Source: Adiantum capillus-veneris (Eukaryota > Streptophyta > Polypodiopsida > Polypodiales > Pteridaceae). Taken from it: a stretch of 64,000 nt of DNA. The stretch covers positions 61,022,119-61,086,118 of the forward strand of contig CM043952.1 in NCBI GenBank assembly GCA_014529385.2, in the 5' to 3' direction. Every line of letters begins with the position of its first letter. Within the stretch, counting starts at the first letter, position 1. This document shows positions 1 through 11,298 of this stretch, one piece after another. The position numbers were made by a program, and so were the translations under genes. The notes below the pieces were generated by a model. It was not told the DNA's origin and did no database searches. It worked only from the letters and a program-made list of their open reading frames with translations.

Positions 1-544
1 CCAAGCATTCCACGCGAGACGAAGCGCACACACCGATGCATCTACGAGCTATTTGTGGCCGTAAGTGTATCAAACGATGTCTGTTTTCTGCGTGCTAGTA
101 GTCTATAGAATCGTGGCGACATAAGCTACGCATAGGTACTCATAAAATTCAGTTTCGGACACTTTCGAAATTCGGCTCTGTTATCCTATGCGTTTTCCGC
201 AGATGGGTTTAGAGTGAGGGTTTTGAGTGTAGAAGCTTAGGGATAGGTGTATCCTAGTGAGGGGATGGTGTTCCTTAAGTTTCGTACGAATCTGGCATGA
301 TTAGGTGAGTTACCTTCCGTATGTGTGTATGTGGCTAGGTGGTGTAGTTGAGAGCAGTGAGGTTCTTGATTGTGGTTTAGTTGGCCTTCCTGAGTGTTGT
401 ATGTGTAGGATGGTCTCAGCCTGACAAGCTTAAGAGATTTCCTCCGTGTGCCTATCGTGTCATCTGTTTCCTCGATTGACATTATGTTGATCTAGGTAGT
501 GTTTGCATGCACTTCATGGGTGTGTGAGTCTCTCCCGTCGAACA
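1..544 (+). repeat. 5' LTR of element A (3' part only)
   Basis: This stretch is near-identical to 23773-24318 and ends in ACA one base before the primer-binding site. The LTR start lies outside the window; by its partner the whole LTR is about 953 bp. Differences between the copies are mostly C/T or G/A transitions, for example TATGCG here against TACGCG in the 3' copy, as expected from decay of methylated CpG. Confidence 0.9.
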
Positions 545-545
545 T

Positions 546-563
546 TGGCGCCGCTGCCGGGGA
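546..563 (+). promoter_or_regulatory. Primer-binding site of element A, tRNA-Asp type
   Basis: TGGCGCCGCTGCCGGGGA lies one base after the LTR. It matches the complement of the 3' end of plant tRNA-Asp (TGGCGCCGTTGCCGGGGA, from general knowledge) except for one base. This primer is typical of the Tat/Athila side of plant Ty3/gypsy elements. Confidence 0.85.
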
Positions 564-2954
564 CACAAGGACCTAAGTAGGTTTCCTACTAACACTCGTG
601 TGATGGTTGCTTGATTTAGTTTCGGCTAAAGAAAGCGTTTTTCTTAAGTGGATCCGGAAGAGGATATTCCGCGATCAAGTGGATAGCCAGGAAGCGTGTG
701 TCTTGCCGAGGGTCTGCGACTAGATAGGTTTAGTTAGGATCTGAGGATTAGAGTAGTTGTTGGTGGTCGAGTGATTTGTGAGGTGATAAAAGCGTTTACT
801 AGTCCGTGTGTGGCAGTGAAGCGTTTTTCTACTCATAGATGCAAAACCCCATATGATTTGTAGGAGTAGCTTTAGATAAGTGATCCGATTCTGATCTAGA
901 GCTATTCATCACTGAATTATTTGCTAAAGTGCTTGATTGCATTTGAAATCACAGAAAAGTGTGCTTTTGAGGGTAAAAATGCATTAAACAAGCTTTTGTG
1001 GACATTTTTGTATGACTGACTGATGTTGTGCATATAAAAGAGCATTTGCAAGGGTTCTGTTAAGAAAACCTGCAATTCTGTAAACATAGACATCCTACGC
1101 GTAGGATGTGTCAAGGGGGTTCTGGAGACCAAATTTGAAAATTCTGACTGCACCAGTGGGTTCAAAGGGTAGGTTTTACCCTAGTAACATATTGACTTGG
1201 GTGTTTTTCCCTAATTTTGTTGACCAAAAGCCAAAAGGCGGAGTCAAAAAACGTAAAATTTTAGAAAAGGCTTAAATTGAGTGATTTTTGCATGTTTTTG
1301 CAATTGTGAAGCATACTTGCACTTGCTGAGAGCATAAGGAAGCATCAGGGACACTTCAGTTTCAAAAAATTAGCAGTAGACATCCTACGCGTAGGATGTC
1401 TACAAGGTGATTTGGTGGAAATTTTGAAATTCTGAGTTGACCAGTGTGTTTAGAAGGTAGGTTTTACCCTATTTTCACCTGGAAAGTGGAAATTTGACCA
1501 AATTTTGACAGATCAAAGCCAAAAGACAAAAATTGCCAGACATCCTACCCAAATTGTGCTCAAGGCATAATTTTAGAGACCAAACCATAGGATGACTTCA
1601 TGTGCATGTTATACATGATGTTTTGAGTGCATGTGGGAGCTTTCAGCTGATTTGGGTGAGAAAATTGGGTTCAAGACTTTAGCACTTTTGACTGAAAAAG
1701 GAAAGAATAGCTAGTTTTGGGGTCTTTTGACATCTAAACCAAAATCTGAGCATAGCACTGGGTTGCTGACATCAAGGGGAAGCTTTGGGTCAAGTATGGG
1801 GTCAAACAGGCCAAAAAGACATCCTACGCGTAGGATGTCATATGTGTGATTTTGCACTCTAAACTAAATTTTGAGCATACCACAGTGATCAGCACCTTAA
1901 GGAAAGTCTGTGGTTCAAACTTGGGGCAATTCTGAGCAGTTAGACATCCTACAGGTAGGATGTCTAAGGCATGATTTAGAGGCCAAATTCAAAATGTGGA
2001 CATAGCAGGGTGTTGTATAGCCTTAGGCAAGCCTCCTAGTCAAATTTGGTCCAATTTGGAGTTGATTTGACTTGGGAATTCATCAGAACAGACATCAGGC
2101 TTTTGGAATAGATTCTTGATCATTTGACCAGCCTATAGGTGTTAGAATCAAAAAAATAAAAATAACTGTGAGTTTAGCACATCAAGGGGAAGATACAGTG
2201 CAAGTTTGATCTGAAACAGAGCAAAAAGACATCCTACGCGTAGGATGTCTCCAGCTTGATTTAGGACTCCAAACCAACCTATGAGCACACCACTGTGATC
2301 AGCACACCAAGGAGAAGCTGGGGTGAAAATTTCAAGTCATTCTGAGCAAAAAGACATCCTACGCGTAGGATGTCTCAAGGCCATTTTTAAATCCAAATGA
2401 AAATCTGAGCATACCATTGTGTTGTTGGACTTAAGGGGAGTCTATGAACCAAATTTTGTTAAATTATGAGCAAAAAGACATACTACGCGTAGGATGTCTC
2501 TAGACCAGTTTTAGGGTCCAACTGTACTTTTGACCATACAGAAGTGTTCACAGTCTCACAGAGATCCCAAATATTTTTTCAAAATTGAATTTGGACTCAT
2601 TTTGACCAGTCCAAACTGCATTTCACTATTTTGGCCATAACTTTCACAAACGGTATCGGATCGGAAAAGTTTTTATATCAAAACGTAGCCTGAGAGTGGC
2701 TCTACAGATCTTAGAGCAAAACTTGAACTAAATGCATGCCCACGGCAACCATTTTGTTCAACTTTGAAAAAAACATCATTTAAGGCCTCAAAATTCATCC
2801 GCAAGTTAGGGGTGTCTAAAAGCGACAATTTGCGAGAATTGTGACGAAACGGTTGCGGTTTTGGACATAGTTTCGACTTTTCCCTAACCAAAGCACTTGA
2901 ACACAGTGGACTAAGTCTACTTGAACCAAGTAAAAGCTCTTAATCCCAGAAATC
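564..2954 (+). repeat. Element A leader with diverged tandem repeats carrying a 20-24 bp palindrome
   Basis: No convincing ORF is present in this 2.4-kb leader. It is built of diverged units of about 124-145 bp or multiples. Each holds the palindrome ACATCCTACGCGTAGGATGT, extended by AG/CT in some copies, at about 1088, 1378, 1818, 1942 (centre altered), 2228, 2352 and 2477 (one arm altered), with a half copy near 1538. Between the palindromes recur phrases such as 'gagcatacca', 'aaggggaag' and 'gagcaaaaagac'. The last three full copies are 124-125 bp apart. A half site also occurs in the 3' LTR at 23956-23966. Confidence 0.9.
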
Positions 2955-3950
2955 ATGTCTACCCTAGATTCAAACGAAGCTTACACAAGCTTGGAGATCC
3001 CGACGATAGAGGAATATCCTCCCACAATGGATCTTCCAAACTTGCAATTGATAAAGACCCATCTTGTTGAGAGAGTTTGGATGATTGGTCATGAGAGCGA
3101 AGGACTATATAGATACATTTACGACAATGAGGTCAATCTTTATAGGTGCTCAGATCCATACCTAGAAGAGATAACGGATTACAAGCTCTTATATGTCTAC
3201 ACATACGGAGTCGACTGTCAATGGAGATCTATAGTTGTCGACAAGTATGGACAAGAATACAGAGTTGTGGAAAGCACAAATCCACAGACTGTACTAGAAA
3301 GAGGTGGATATTTGGTCAATGAAGGACCACAAATGCCTCCACCAAACACGAGAATTCCTATAGGAATTCCAAGAAGAGAGCCACCAGGATTCCCTTCAAG
3401 AGCGATAACGAGAGAAGGATTGGGAGAGCCTCTGGTTAGACTTGTAGACAATCGACGAGTTAGACCATCCCAAGTCCAAAAATGGATAAACAGAAAATAC
3501 TCCGGAGATAAAGATCCGAGAGATCACGTAGCGGCTTTTAGAAGAGTGATTAGAGCAGAGGAAGTTTCAGATTTTGCGACACAGTTTGCGGGATTTGGAT
3601 TGACTCTAGAAGATGATGCAGCTACATGGTTCGACTCGGTGGAAAAATGGAATTTTGAGACCCTAGATGAGCTGTTTGAGGAGTTTATTGTAGAATTCTC
3701 GCCAAAAGGCATTGCTCACAACACGGTCTCGCAAATCCATAGATTCAAACAGAAAGAGGATGAATCAGTACGCAAAGCATCATTACGGCTCAAGAGATAT
3801 GTTAAGCTCTGTCCGAGAGCGGAGTTACCTACACAAGCACGACTGATGTTGATCTTTATCCAGGGAATGAGACATGCGGGCCTTCAGAAGGATCTGTATA
3901 TGATAAGGAGGATGACGCTAAACGAGTTGATCAAGAAGCTCTTTATCTAG
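2955..3950 (+). pseudogene. Element A gag, N-terminal and capsid part (331 codons)
   Basis: Structural Gag protein of a Ty3/gypsy element. It starts at the first ATG after the leader. The C-terminal half, about residues 175-315, is a retrotransposon Gag/capsid domain with the usual 'FAGFGLTLEDDAATWFDS' and 'FKQKEDESVRKASLRLKRYV' type segments; the first 170 residues are unassigned. Near 3897-3902 an apparent extra 'at' (or loss of one base) shifts the frame. The expected acidic continuation is readable in the next frame (DDAKRVDQEALYLVDN) and leads straight into the following ORF, so the TAG at 3948-3950 is a product of the shift. A programmed frameshift is possible but less likely, since the shift falls inside the conserved capsid end. 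Confidence 0.8.
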
Positions 3951-6188
3951 TGGATAACTGTGAGGCATACAAAGAAAAGGACTTAAAGAGTCAAGGAGAT
4001 GACACATCCTCTCAGCACAGTGTTTCACAGATAAGTGAGTCCATTGCCAAGCCAACGGCACCTATTGATCAAGAAAAGCTTATCTACGACTTGGTCAAGA
4101 GGTTGATTCCTCTTGTAAGGTCTGATTCGGGAGAGCCAAAGTGGTGTGAAATTGAGAGAAAATGGACGAACCATACGGGGGAAGAGTGCTATTATAGCAT
4201 GGAAAATGCTAGGGAGAGGTATGTACAACCTATTCCAGAAGCACCTACTCCACCTAGATACATTACGGGGAATGCGCCAAGACCAGTAGGAGATTTCAGG
4301 CCACAACTTGTCTTACGACAACAACCTCCGCTGCCAGGTGCTAGAATTCCGGTAGACATGAGATACATGCCAATGATGGAAGCATCAAATAAACCAACGC
4401 CAGTACCAGCTACAATGTGGTATAGCAACCAAAGTGGGTACTACCCTTCGGAGCAACAAAATGTGAGAGCAACACATGGAGTGGTGAGGCCGGTACAACC
4501 TCCACCTCCTGAGTTTCAATCAAAAGAAAGAAGGTATGAAATGGACGAAAAGACATTGCGATTCATTGCAAATAGCGGCTTATCTAGGTCAAAGCTTGCT
4601 TATAGCCAAGAGGAAATGCTAAAAGAATCTCCTCAACCAAAGACAGATTGTCACAAAAGTCGTGACAACCACTTGGTCAAACAATGTCCTCATACGGAGA
4701 TCATTGAAGTAAATTCCTATTGTCTTGAGTGCGGCATCACTCACTTGATCCCCGATTGCCCAAAAAAACCAAACCAAATCAGGAAAATCACGACAAATGT
4801 ATCAGGGATTGTTCAGCTACCTAGTAGCTCAGAAAATGAAAATGTTGTACCAGTTCAAGTAGTTACGAGAGCACAAGCTCAAAAGAAAGCTGATGAGAAT
4901 CTAGAGACAAAGAACACGGAAAGTGACATGAGTCCAAAGACAGATGATGGACCAAAGACAGACGCACCTAGTCAGAAAACCAAGAGCAAACGAAATAGTT
5001 GGAAAGCTAGAAAGACTAGGATGAAAGCACGCACGGAACAAGAGCAAAAATCCCTAGCTGAGAAGCTTACCGAAGCTGAGGAGAAGATAAAACAACACGA
5101 GGAAAAGGAGGCACCTTCTCTTACACAGATGGTTAACCTTCTAGAAGAACCATCCACGGATGAGAAACCGAGAAGTGCTAGTTCAGGAGGATCTGTGTTG
5201 GCAGAGAAGGTTAATGAGACATTAGATGCCCTCTTGAAAGCCTATGATGCGAGGCTCAAAAACAACCAAACCCAAGAACACAGGTGGATGACATATCCAT
5301 ATACGGAACTAGAAAAGCAAAGGTTTGAAATGTGCCATAAAATGATTCAAACAGCCCAAGCTTTACTAGAACCACCAGTTGCAAAACCTGAGGATGTGAG
5401 CCGTGTCATGCCTACACAAGTAATCCCACCAAACCAGGAACTAAAAGAGCCAGATTCGAGTCATGAGCACAGACCAGACCTCAAAGACCCAGCATTAGAA
5501 CCAAGGATAGTACTGAATACCACGGATAACTCTTCCAAGGGATTTCACCAAGCTATACCTGAGGATTGTAAAGAGATAGATGGTCTTGACGAATTGTGGA
5601 AACAAGTCAGAGAGGCCAATGAAGCCGATGACCTAAGAAGACGAGTAGACAAGACTGGTGATGAACGAGGAGTGTTTCTACCACCAATAGAGGAATTTGA
5701 GACTGGATCTCAAATGAATCTAGACGTGCAATCGTGTTGGGGCGACAAAGGATCTGTACAATCTATGGATAGTCAACCCCATTCGCTAAGAACACTACCG
5801 TCCTACATGGGAGAGTACGAGACCAAGTCAGATGTGGTTGCAGTCCCATCAAAGAGACTGTCTCCCAACAAGGCCATCGATTCAAAGGGGCTAGTAGATA
5901 TTCTATCTACCCCAGTCACCTGTACAATAATGTTAGCTGAGTTACTCAGAATAAGACCAAACATGTGGGCTAATGTGGGTAAATGTCTAGAGAAATTTGG
6001 TGTAAAAACCCCAATGACTCAAATTGAGGAAGGCATCAAAGAGCTTGAAATGCCTCAACTAAATACTAGGTCAGTTCCATTAAACAAGGTAGGCGAGTAT
6101 TACGAGGGAGAAGATGGAAACACCACCCTTCGTGTGGAATTCAATGGTGTACAAACCATGGCAATCCTTGACAGTGGAGCTGGTGTGG
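3950..6188 (+). pseudogene. Element A gag C-terminus and start of protease, cut by element B
   Basis: Continues gag in the next frame; the nominal start is GTG, so this is not an independent gene. It has a Pro-rich linker and two zinc-knuckle-like segments near 4651-4755, the second being CLECGITHLIPDC (CX2CX3HX4C). A Lys/Glu-rich probable coiled coil follows at about 4860-5130. The protease begins near 6060 and reaches the catalytic motif LDSGAG at about 6166-6183. Element B is inserted directly after this motif, at 6188/6189. The protease continues at 19535 in register (GTG-G/CC-ATT-GCA). What lies in frame from 6189 to 6253 is LTR sequence and not part of the protein. Confidence 0.8.
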
Positions 6189-6771
6189 TGTTAACCCTCA
6201 CGGCTCACGGACACCCCATCACCTACAACGGACGTGTATTATGTATTTGGTAGAGTCAGGTACCGGGCTTGTCGGACCAATAGGAAAAGGGTAGGAGTGA
6301 TCGCCGATGAGAGGCGCACTCTAACTGGGACATTCAAGGGATTAGTTGGCTAAGCATGGGCGCCCAAGTGTGAATGGGGTGTGCTCGTATAAAAGCCAAC
6401 TAAACCTAAAATTCACGCATTCTCTCTCATTTGTGCAATAGAAGAGTGCTCTTGCTCCATCTCCATCTTCTTCTTCTTCACCTCCTCGTGTGTGTGTGTA
6501 TGTGTGTGAGAGAGAGAGAGGGAGAGTGTGTGTGCGATCGAGCATTACGAAGGCACGATGGCGGCGAAGCGGTTGAGCGTGGCATGACTGCAGCTTCTTC
6601 TTCATCGCGGTGAGGAATCCTCCACGGCAGGAGCATAGAGCGGTGAGTGACACACCATTGCCCTCTTTTGAGCTTGCTAGATTAGTCTTGTTGTGTGCTT
6701 GGAGCCATTTGTGGCTCGCACACGGTGTATCGGCAAGTCCCTTGCTTCGACAGTGCGGCAAGGAGTGCACA
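6189..6771 (+). repeat. 5' LTR of element B (583 bp)
   Basis: Starts TG and ends GCACA four bases before the primer site. It contains TATAAAAG at 6388-6395, a CT-rich stretch and a GT/GA microsatellite near 6487-6535. The first 566 bp recur inverted at 18969-19529 with about seven substitutions, all transitions, and three small indels by eye. ORFs on either strand here overlap promoter and microsatellite sequence and are not genes. Confidence 0.9.
6388..6395 (+). promoter_or_regulatory. TATA box of element B LTR
   Basis: TATAAAAG in a GC-richer context, about 200 bp into the LTR, is well placed for the U3/R border. The inverted copy is at 19323-19330 and faces left, into the element. Confidence 0.7.
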
Positions 6772-6775
6772 TTTT

Positions 6776-6793
6776 TGGCGCCGCTGTCGGGGA
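6776..6793 (+). promoter_or_regulatory. Primer-binding site of element B, tRNA-Asp type
   Basis: TGGCGCCGCTGTCGGGGA differs from the standard tRNA-Asp-complementary site at two positions. Its place right after the left LTR shows that this LTR is a true 5' LTR in the same orientation as the genes. Confidence 0.8.
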
Positions 6794-7815
6794 ATCGCCC
6801 TGCACTAAGCCCAAGAGGCACTTTGTGCTTCTCCTATGAGTTGTTTGTAGTAGGAAAGAAGAGGAAGAGGAATGAGTTGTTTTTCTGTATGTTGTTAATT
6901 TTTGTGTTGTCTGCAAGTTCTGTGATTTCTGCATAATGTTGTGTTTTCTGTTTGCACACAGTCTTTGCACAATTAGTAGTCGTTAGCTTGGTTGCAGTGA
7001 ATGAATAAGTAGGAAGGCAGTTAGCAATTTCTGTTTGCACACAGTTTTCTGTCAAGGTTTGGCTGCACACAGTGTTTGCACAGCAGGTAGTGAGAGAGGA
7101 AGTAGGCGGACAGTTAGCTCACTGTCAGCAAGCAGTTAACAGATTAGTTAGTAGATTAGTTAGTGGTTAGCAGCACAGTTAGTAAGTAGATAAGGTAGTG
7201 AGCTGTCTGTGAGCTGTTGACTGGGAGGTTAGGTAGGTGAGAGTGTGTGTAGCCAAGAAAGGGTCACCAAAATCCGCGCGCGGTCGTCGCCTAAAAAATA
7301 AATAATTTTTTTAAAAAAAAAGTCAAAAAAAAAAAACGAAAATATTTAAGCGTGAGTGACTGGGGGGCTACACTAAAATTTTGATCGGGATCGGTTCCCC
7401 AAGCTCAGGCCCAGGCCTCAGTCTTATGATATATACTAGACTCACTCTTATATATATACCCTACCCCCTCAAGAGGGAATGAGAGCATGTGGGGCAAGTC
7501 CTCCACTCTCCTCCCTTCTCTTCCCACTTGCACCCTTAGACTTTCTAATTCGGGCCTAGTTTCCTACTAGAAATTGACGGTTTTAGGGATTTCGAGGGCA
7601 TAAAGTGATCAAACGGACGGTTGTAAAGCACGGCACGTCCCTCTGACCGAGACACTCGTTTTGAGCTATCCTATGTTCTATTCTATAGCTGGGTCAGAGA
7701 AAAAAGGACCAAAAAATCAAAAAATAAGAAAAGACTTGGGTTGCAAAACACCCAAAATTACTAGGTGAGCAGCCTTCACGGGCCCTCACTGACACTTCTA
7801 GGGGATCCAAGTCAT
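6794..7815 (+). other. Element B leader, no gene seen
   Basis: About 1 kb between primer site and gag ATG. It holds repeated short phrases (cacacagt, ttagtagattagttag at about 6950-7200), an A-rich run at 7294-7350 and a TA-rich patch at 7424-7462. No ORF resembles a protein family. Confidence 0.6.
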
Positions 7816-10800
7816 ATGAACCTACGCTCCGGACGAGTGTTAGAGCACGAGCATATTGGTAGTGCCTCCATTTACGCGGGCACCCATTATTCCTCCACCC
7901 TAGGTTCTGGACCTTCGGCCGGGACTCAAGGTAGCGCGACCCAAGATCCTCATATCGCGTCTAGTGATTCTTCCTCTGACTACGAAGTCATGGAGGGGTA
8001 TCCTACACCAAACCCTGATAGTTCAAGTCAAGACATGCATGCCATGGGCCCACGGCCTGGGTCCAGCGTGTTTAGCCACTTAAAAGAGACTCTTAGTAGA
8101 GCTACTCGCTCCGAACATGCGGTTAATGAAATAAATGAAGGGAGCGGGGAAGTAAATTCGTCATTCATGCCTAAAATGGACCCTATGCTTCTTGAGAGTG
8201 TGCATGTGAATTTTCCATCCACTGCATCTCCTGATCCTTTAGGACTATCTCCCTCTAAGGTTTTACTACCCGATGGTAGGAGTCTTGCCGAAGTACAAGA
8301 GATCGAACGCTGTATGCAAGCAACAAGGGAGAGGGAAATTGAGAACCTACGAAGGCTAGAACAAAGTCGAGCCCTGAAAGCAAAGGCTCCTATGACAACA
8401 ATCATGCCAGCCGAGCAACAGAGTGCTCCCAAGGTAGCAGTCACGGAGGGGCAAGCTATGGGGAACAATAATGCTTCCACTTCAAGGGAAACCTCCAGCA
8501 CGCCAGGCCTAGATGGGATATTCCTAAATGAAAATTGGGAGTATGACCTACAAGCAGAAGCTTTAACTGATCGGTACACAGGACACACCTATCATGTGGG
8601 TTGGTTAGATGTTCTACAATCCACATCGGGTGCTACTAGCATAGATGAGCAACAACAGAAAGTCTGTGATGTCCTCAATAGGATTGTCGAGTTAGAAAGA
8701 CAGAACACAGGGATCAACATGCCTTCAACAGGCCTAATGAGATTCTTGGATACGGGAAAGGCCAACCAACCAACCCTGTCACAAATGGAGACTCCCTCAG
8801 TGAGCCCCATTGATCCTCCATATGTTGTTTCGCCAGGAGCCTCAGTACAATCTGAGCCCACAAGTGGCAGCTTTACCTTCCCAGATCTAGCTCCTCTTTC
8901 TCTTAATGACACTACGGCTACCATGCATATCCCAATGGTGAGCATGACAAGAAGTACACCATGGAGTTCATTTGTTAACACTGCGCCGATGCCTAGTAGC
9001 ACAGTGCCCCCAACTATACCTACATGTATGTATCAATCATGTGCACATGTCGTACCTCAGCCTCATGTAGCTCCTACACCTCTGATTATTCCAAGAGCTT
9101 ACAATCCACAATGGAATTATCCAAGCTCTTATACAAGTGGAGCCATGCCATTTAATAATAACATGCCATATCAGGCACCCCCTATGCCTAGGGCCACGCC
9201 TGTAAACTTTGGACCACCGTCTGGTACACCACCATACGAAATTTGGGACCCAAGAGCCGCGCGTATGCCAAGGCCAAGGCCAACTCCCATCTCACATGAG
9301 GTTCCAGGAGCACAGACACCCATTATACCTGCTCAAATAGGAGATTTGGCAGCATTTGCTCAAACTATCGGTCGCTCTATTGCGGAAAACATGCGTAGTG
9401 CACCTGATAGAGAGCCTAGGAGCAAGGCAGTTCAAGTAGCTAAGCTCACACAGAAATTCAATGGAGACGGAGATGCTAGAAAGCATATGGAAGTCTTTGA
9501 ACATGTGTGCGATTCCTTGGAAGAGCACAATGAGCTACATAAGTGTAAGGCTTTGAGTTTGACCCTAAGCGGAAAGGCTGGAGATTGGTATAGAACCTTA
9601 AGAGTAGAAGAGAAAACAATCTACTCTACTCTTAGGAGACTGTTCTTAAAAGAATACATACGAGAGGGAGTACTTTGGGGTGTAGCCTCTCAGCTCCAGA
9701 AAGCCCAACGAGAAGAAGGTGAATCCGTGAGAGACTTCATTTGTCGCCTAAAGAATTTGAATTCTCGATGCAATCCAAACGAGTGATTCAACAACAACCA
9801 ATTGCTCGATAGATTCATTAGGGGACTACGACATGAAAGTATTTATAATGGCCTAGTCATTAGAGGTATCACTACTTGGGAAGCAGTCACTATGAATGCA
9901 ATCCAATTGGAGGATAATTTAATGATTGCAGGAGAAAGAGTGTCTGCCGAGCTGAAGTCTAGTAGCTCGCAAGCATCAGGGCTAGAGCCAATGAAGATAA
10001 AGCCAATTGTGAAAGAGCAAACGATATCTGAGATGACTTTGGCAAATCTCACAAAGGCCATCCAAGAAAGCCTTAGGGGTAATCGTGCTCCACAAAACAC
10101 TCATATGTATCCAAGAAGGGAGCAACAATGGTGCTCAATTTGCTTGGGCCCACATACTACGAGTGAATGCCCTACTTTCAGAGTAAAGTTTAACGGGACT
10201 TGTAATGCGTGTGGTAGGTATGGCCATCAAGCGAAGGATTGCCTAATGCTTAAACGCATCATGGAAAATAGACCGCCTATAGCTTGGGCAGACTCACCTC
10301 GAGTTCCTGCATTGATGCCTACCCCACCCATGGAGCAACAGTTGCCATTACAGCACATGGTCCCTAGAACCCAAAATGTGGTCCAAACCACACCGTTGCC
10401 ACCTCCAGTGCTAGGACCGCAACCCCCTCATCCAAGAGTTACACCTATGAACCAAATAGGTTGCGAGTCATCTAGTACTTATGTAGATTGCGAAGAGGAC
10501 ATAGACTCTAGTATCACCTATGGAGTCGACATGCTTGAGGAGTGTCCCATGTACTATATGGAAGACCATTGGGGACAAATCAAACCGGTATATCAAGCTA
10601 CTGCGCTAGCAGCAAGAGGCCAAAACATTAATAGTTTTGCCAGGAGACCACCTCTTCAGTGCTACGAATGTGGTGGACCACATCGAGTAGCTGAGTGCCC
10701 CATTAGAATACAAAAGAATGTTGCACTAATGCAAACAAGTCAAGGGAGTGCAATGGCAATGCCAATACTCACTTGTAATTGTTGTGGCATAGATCATTTG

Positions 10801-10848
10801 ATCGCACAGTGTCCTAACAATCCAAACGCACCGAAATCACACCATTGA
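7816..10848 (+). pseudogene. Element B gag with one in-frame stop
   Basis: The ATG at 7816 gives a start of the form MNLRSGR, a common Gag beginning in this group; the open frame upstream lacks an ATG. The first ~540 residues are low-complexity and Pro/Ser/Thr-rich. The Gag/capsid domain lies at about 9430-9930 (LSGKAGDWYRTL ... FICRLKNLNSRC). A TGA at 9784-9786 breaks it, but the same frame continues at once (FNNN, then LLDRFIRGLRH), so this is a point change or a readthrough codon. Three or four zinc-knuckle-like motifs follow at about 10130-10830, such as CNACGRYGHQAKDC and CYECGGPHRVAECP. The frame ends at TGA 10846-10848; a Lys-rich linker continues in another frame. Confidence 0.8.
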
Positions 10849-11298
10849 ACATAATAGAGATTGTTGATGGGACACCACCAACTATAAACATAGCACCAGT
10901 GAATGCACTCACACGGTCGATGCTCCAAAAGCAAAATTACATCCTCGAAGAGAGAGATGCTGCATCCATTGGCCGAGCGAGAAAGAAGAAAACACGAAGA
11001 AAGAAATCCCTTAATGCTTCTAGCTCAAAACCTAGTTCAAAGACTAACATAGGGACAGGAGAGGATCCCGTGTATATGAATGACCCTGAGGATGACTCAG
11101 ATTCGATAGAGACCACGGAGACCAAAATTGTTACTACAAAGGAAAAAGCCAGTGAGGAGGATCACGAGAGGGAATTACGACGAACACCAAAAGAGTATTC
11201 AAAGTTAAACTACCCAGTCATGAACCCCCAAAGATAAGCCACGAGAGACAAAAAATGAGGATTGCAAGAGAAAGATTGGAACCTATCCAAACCCAACA
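10849..11298 (+). pseudogene. Gag-protease linker of element B, frameshifted
   Basis: Open from 10845 to 11237 in the +3 frame with no good ATG. It encodes a Lys/Arg-rich then Asp/Glu/Ser-rich segment (about 130 codons) that looks like the disordered linker between zinc knuckles and protease in element A. The next 60 bases must shift frame again to reach the protease ORF at 11299. No domain is recognised. Confidence 0.5.

Noticed and set aside
1088-2499. CRISPR-like array
   Set aside because: Repeats are palindromes in a plant retroelement leader, spacing is irregular (124-440 bp) and the intervals are themselves diverged repeats.
6342-6821. 159-codon minus-strand ORF
   Set aside because: It overlaps the LTR promoter and microsatellites of element B; its sequence is low-complexity and has no domain.
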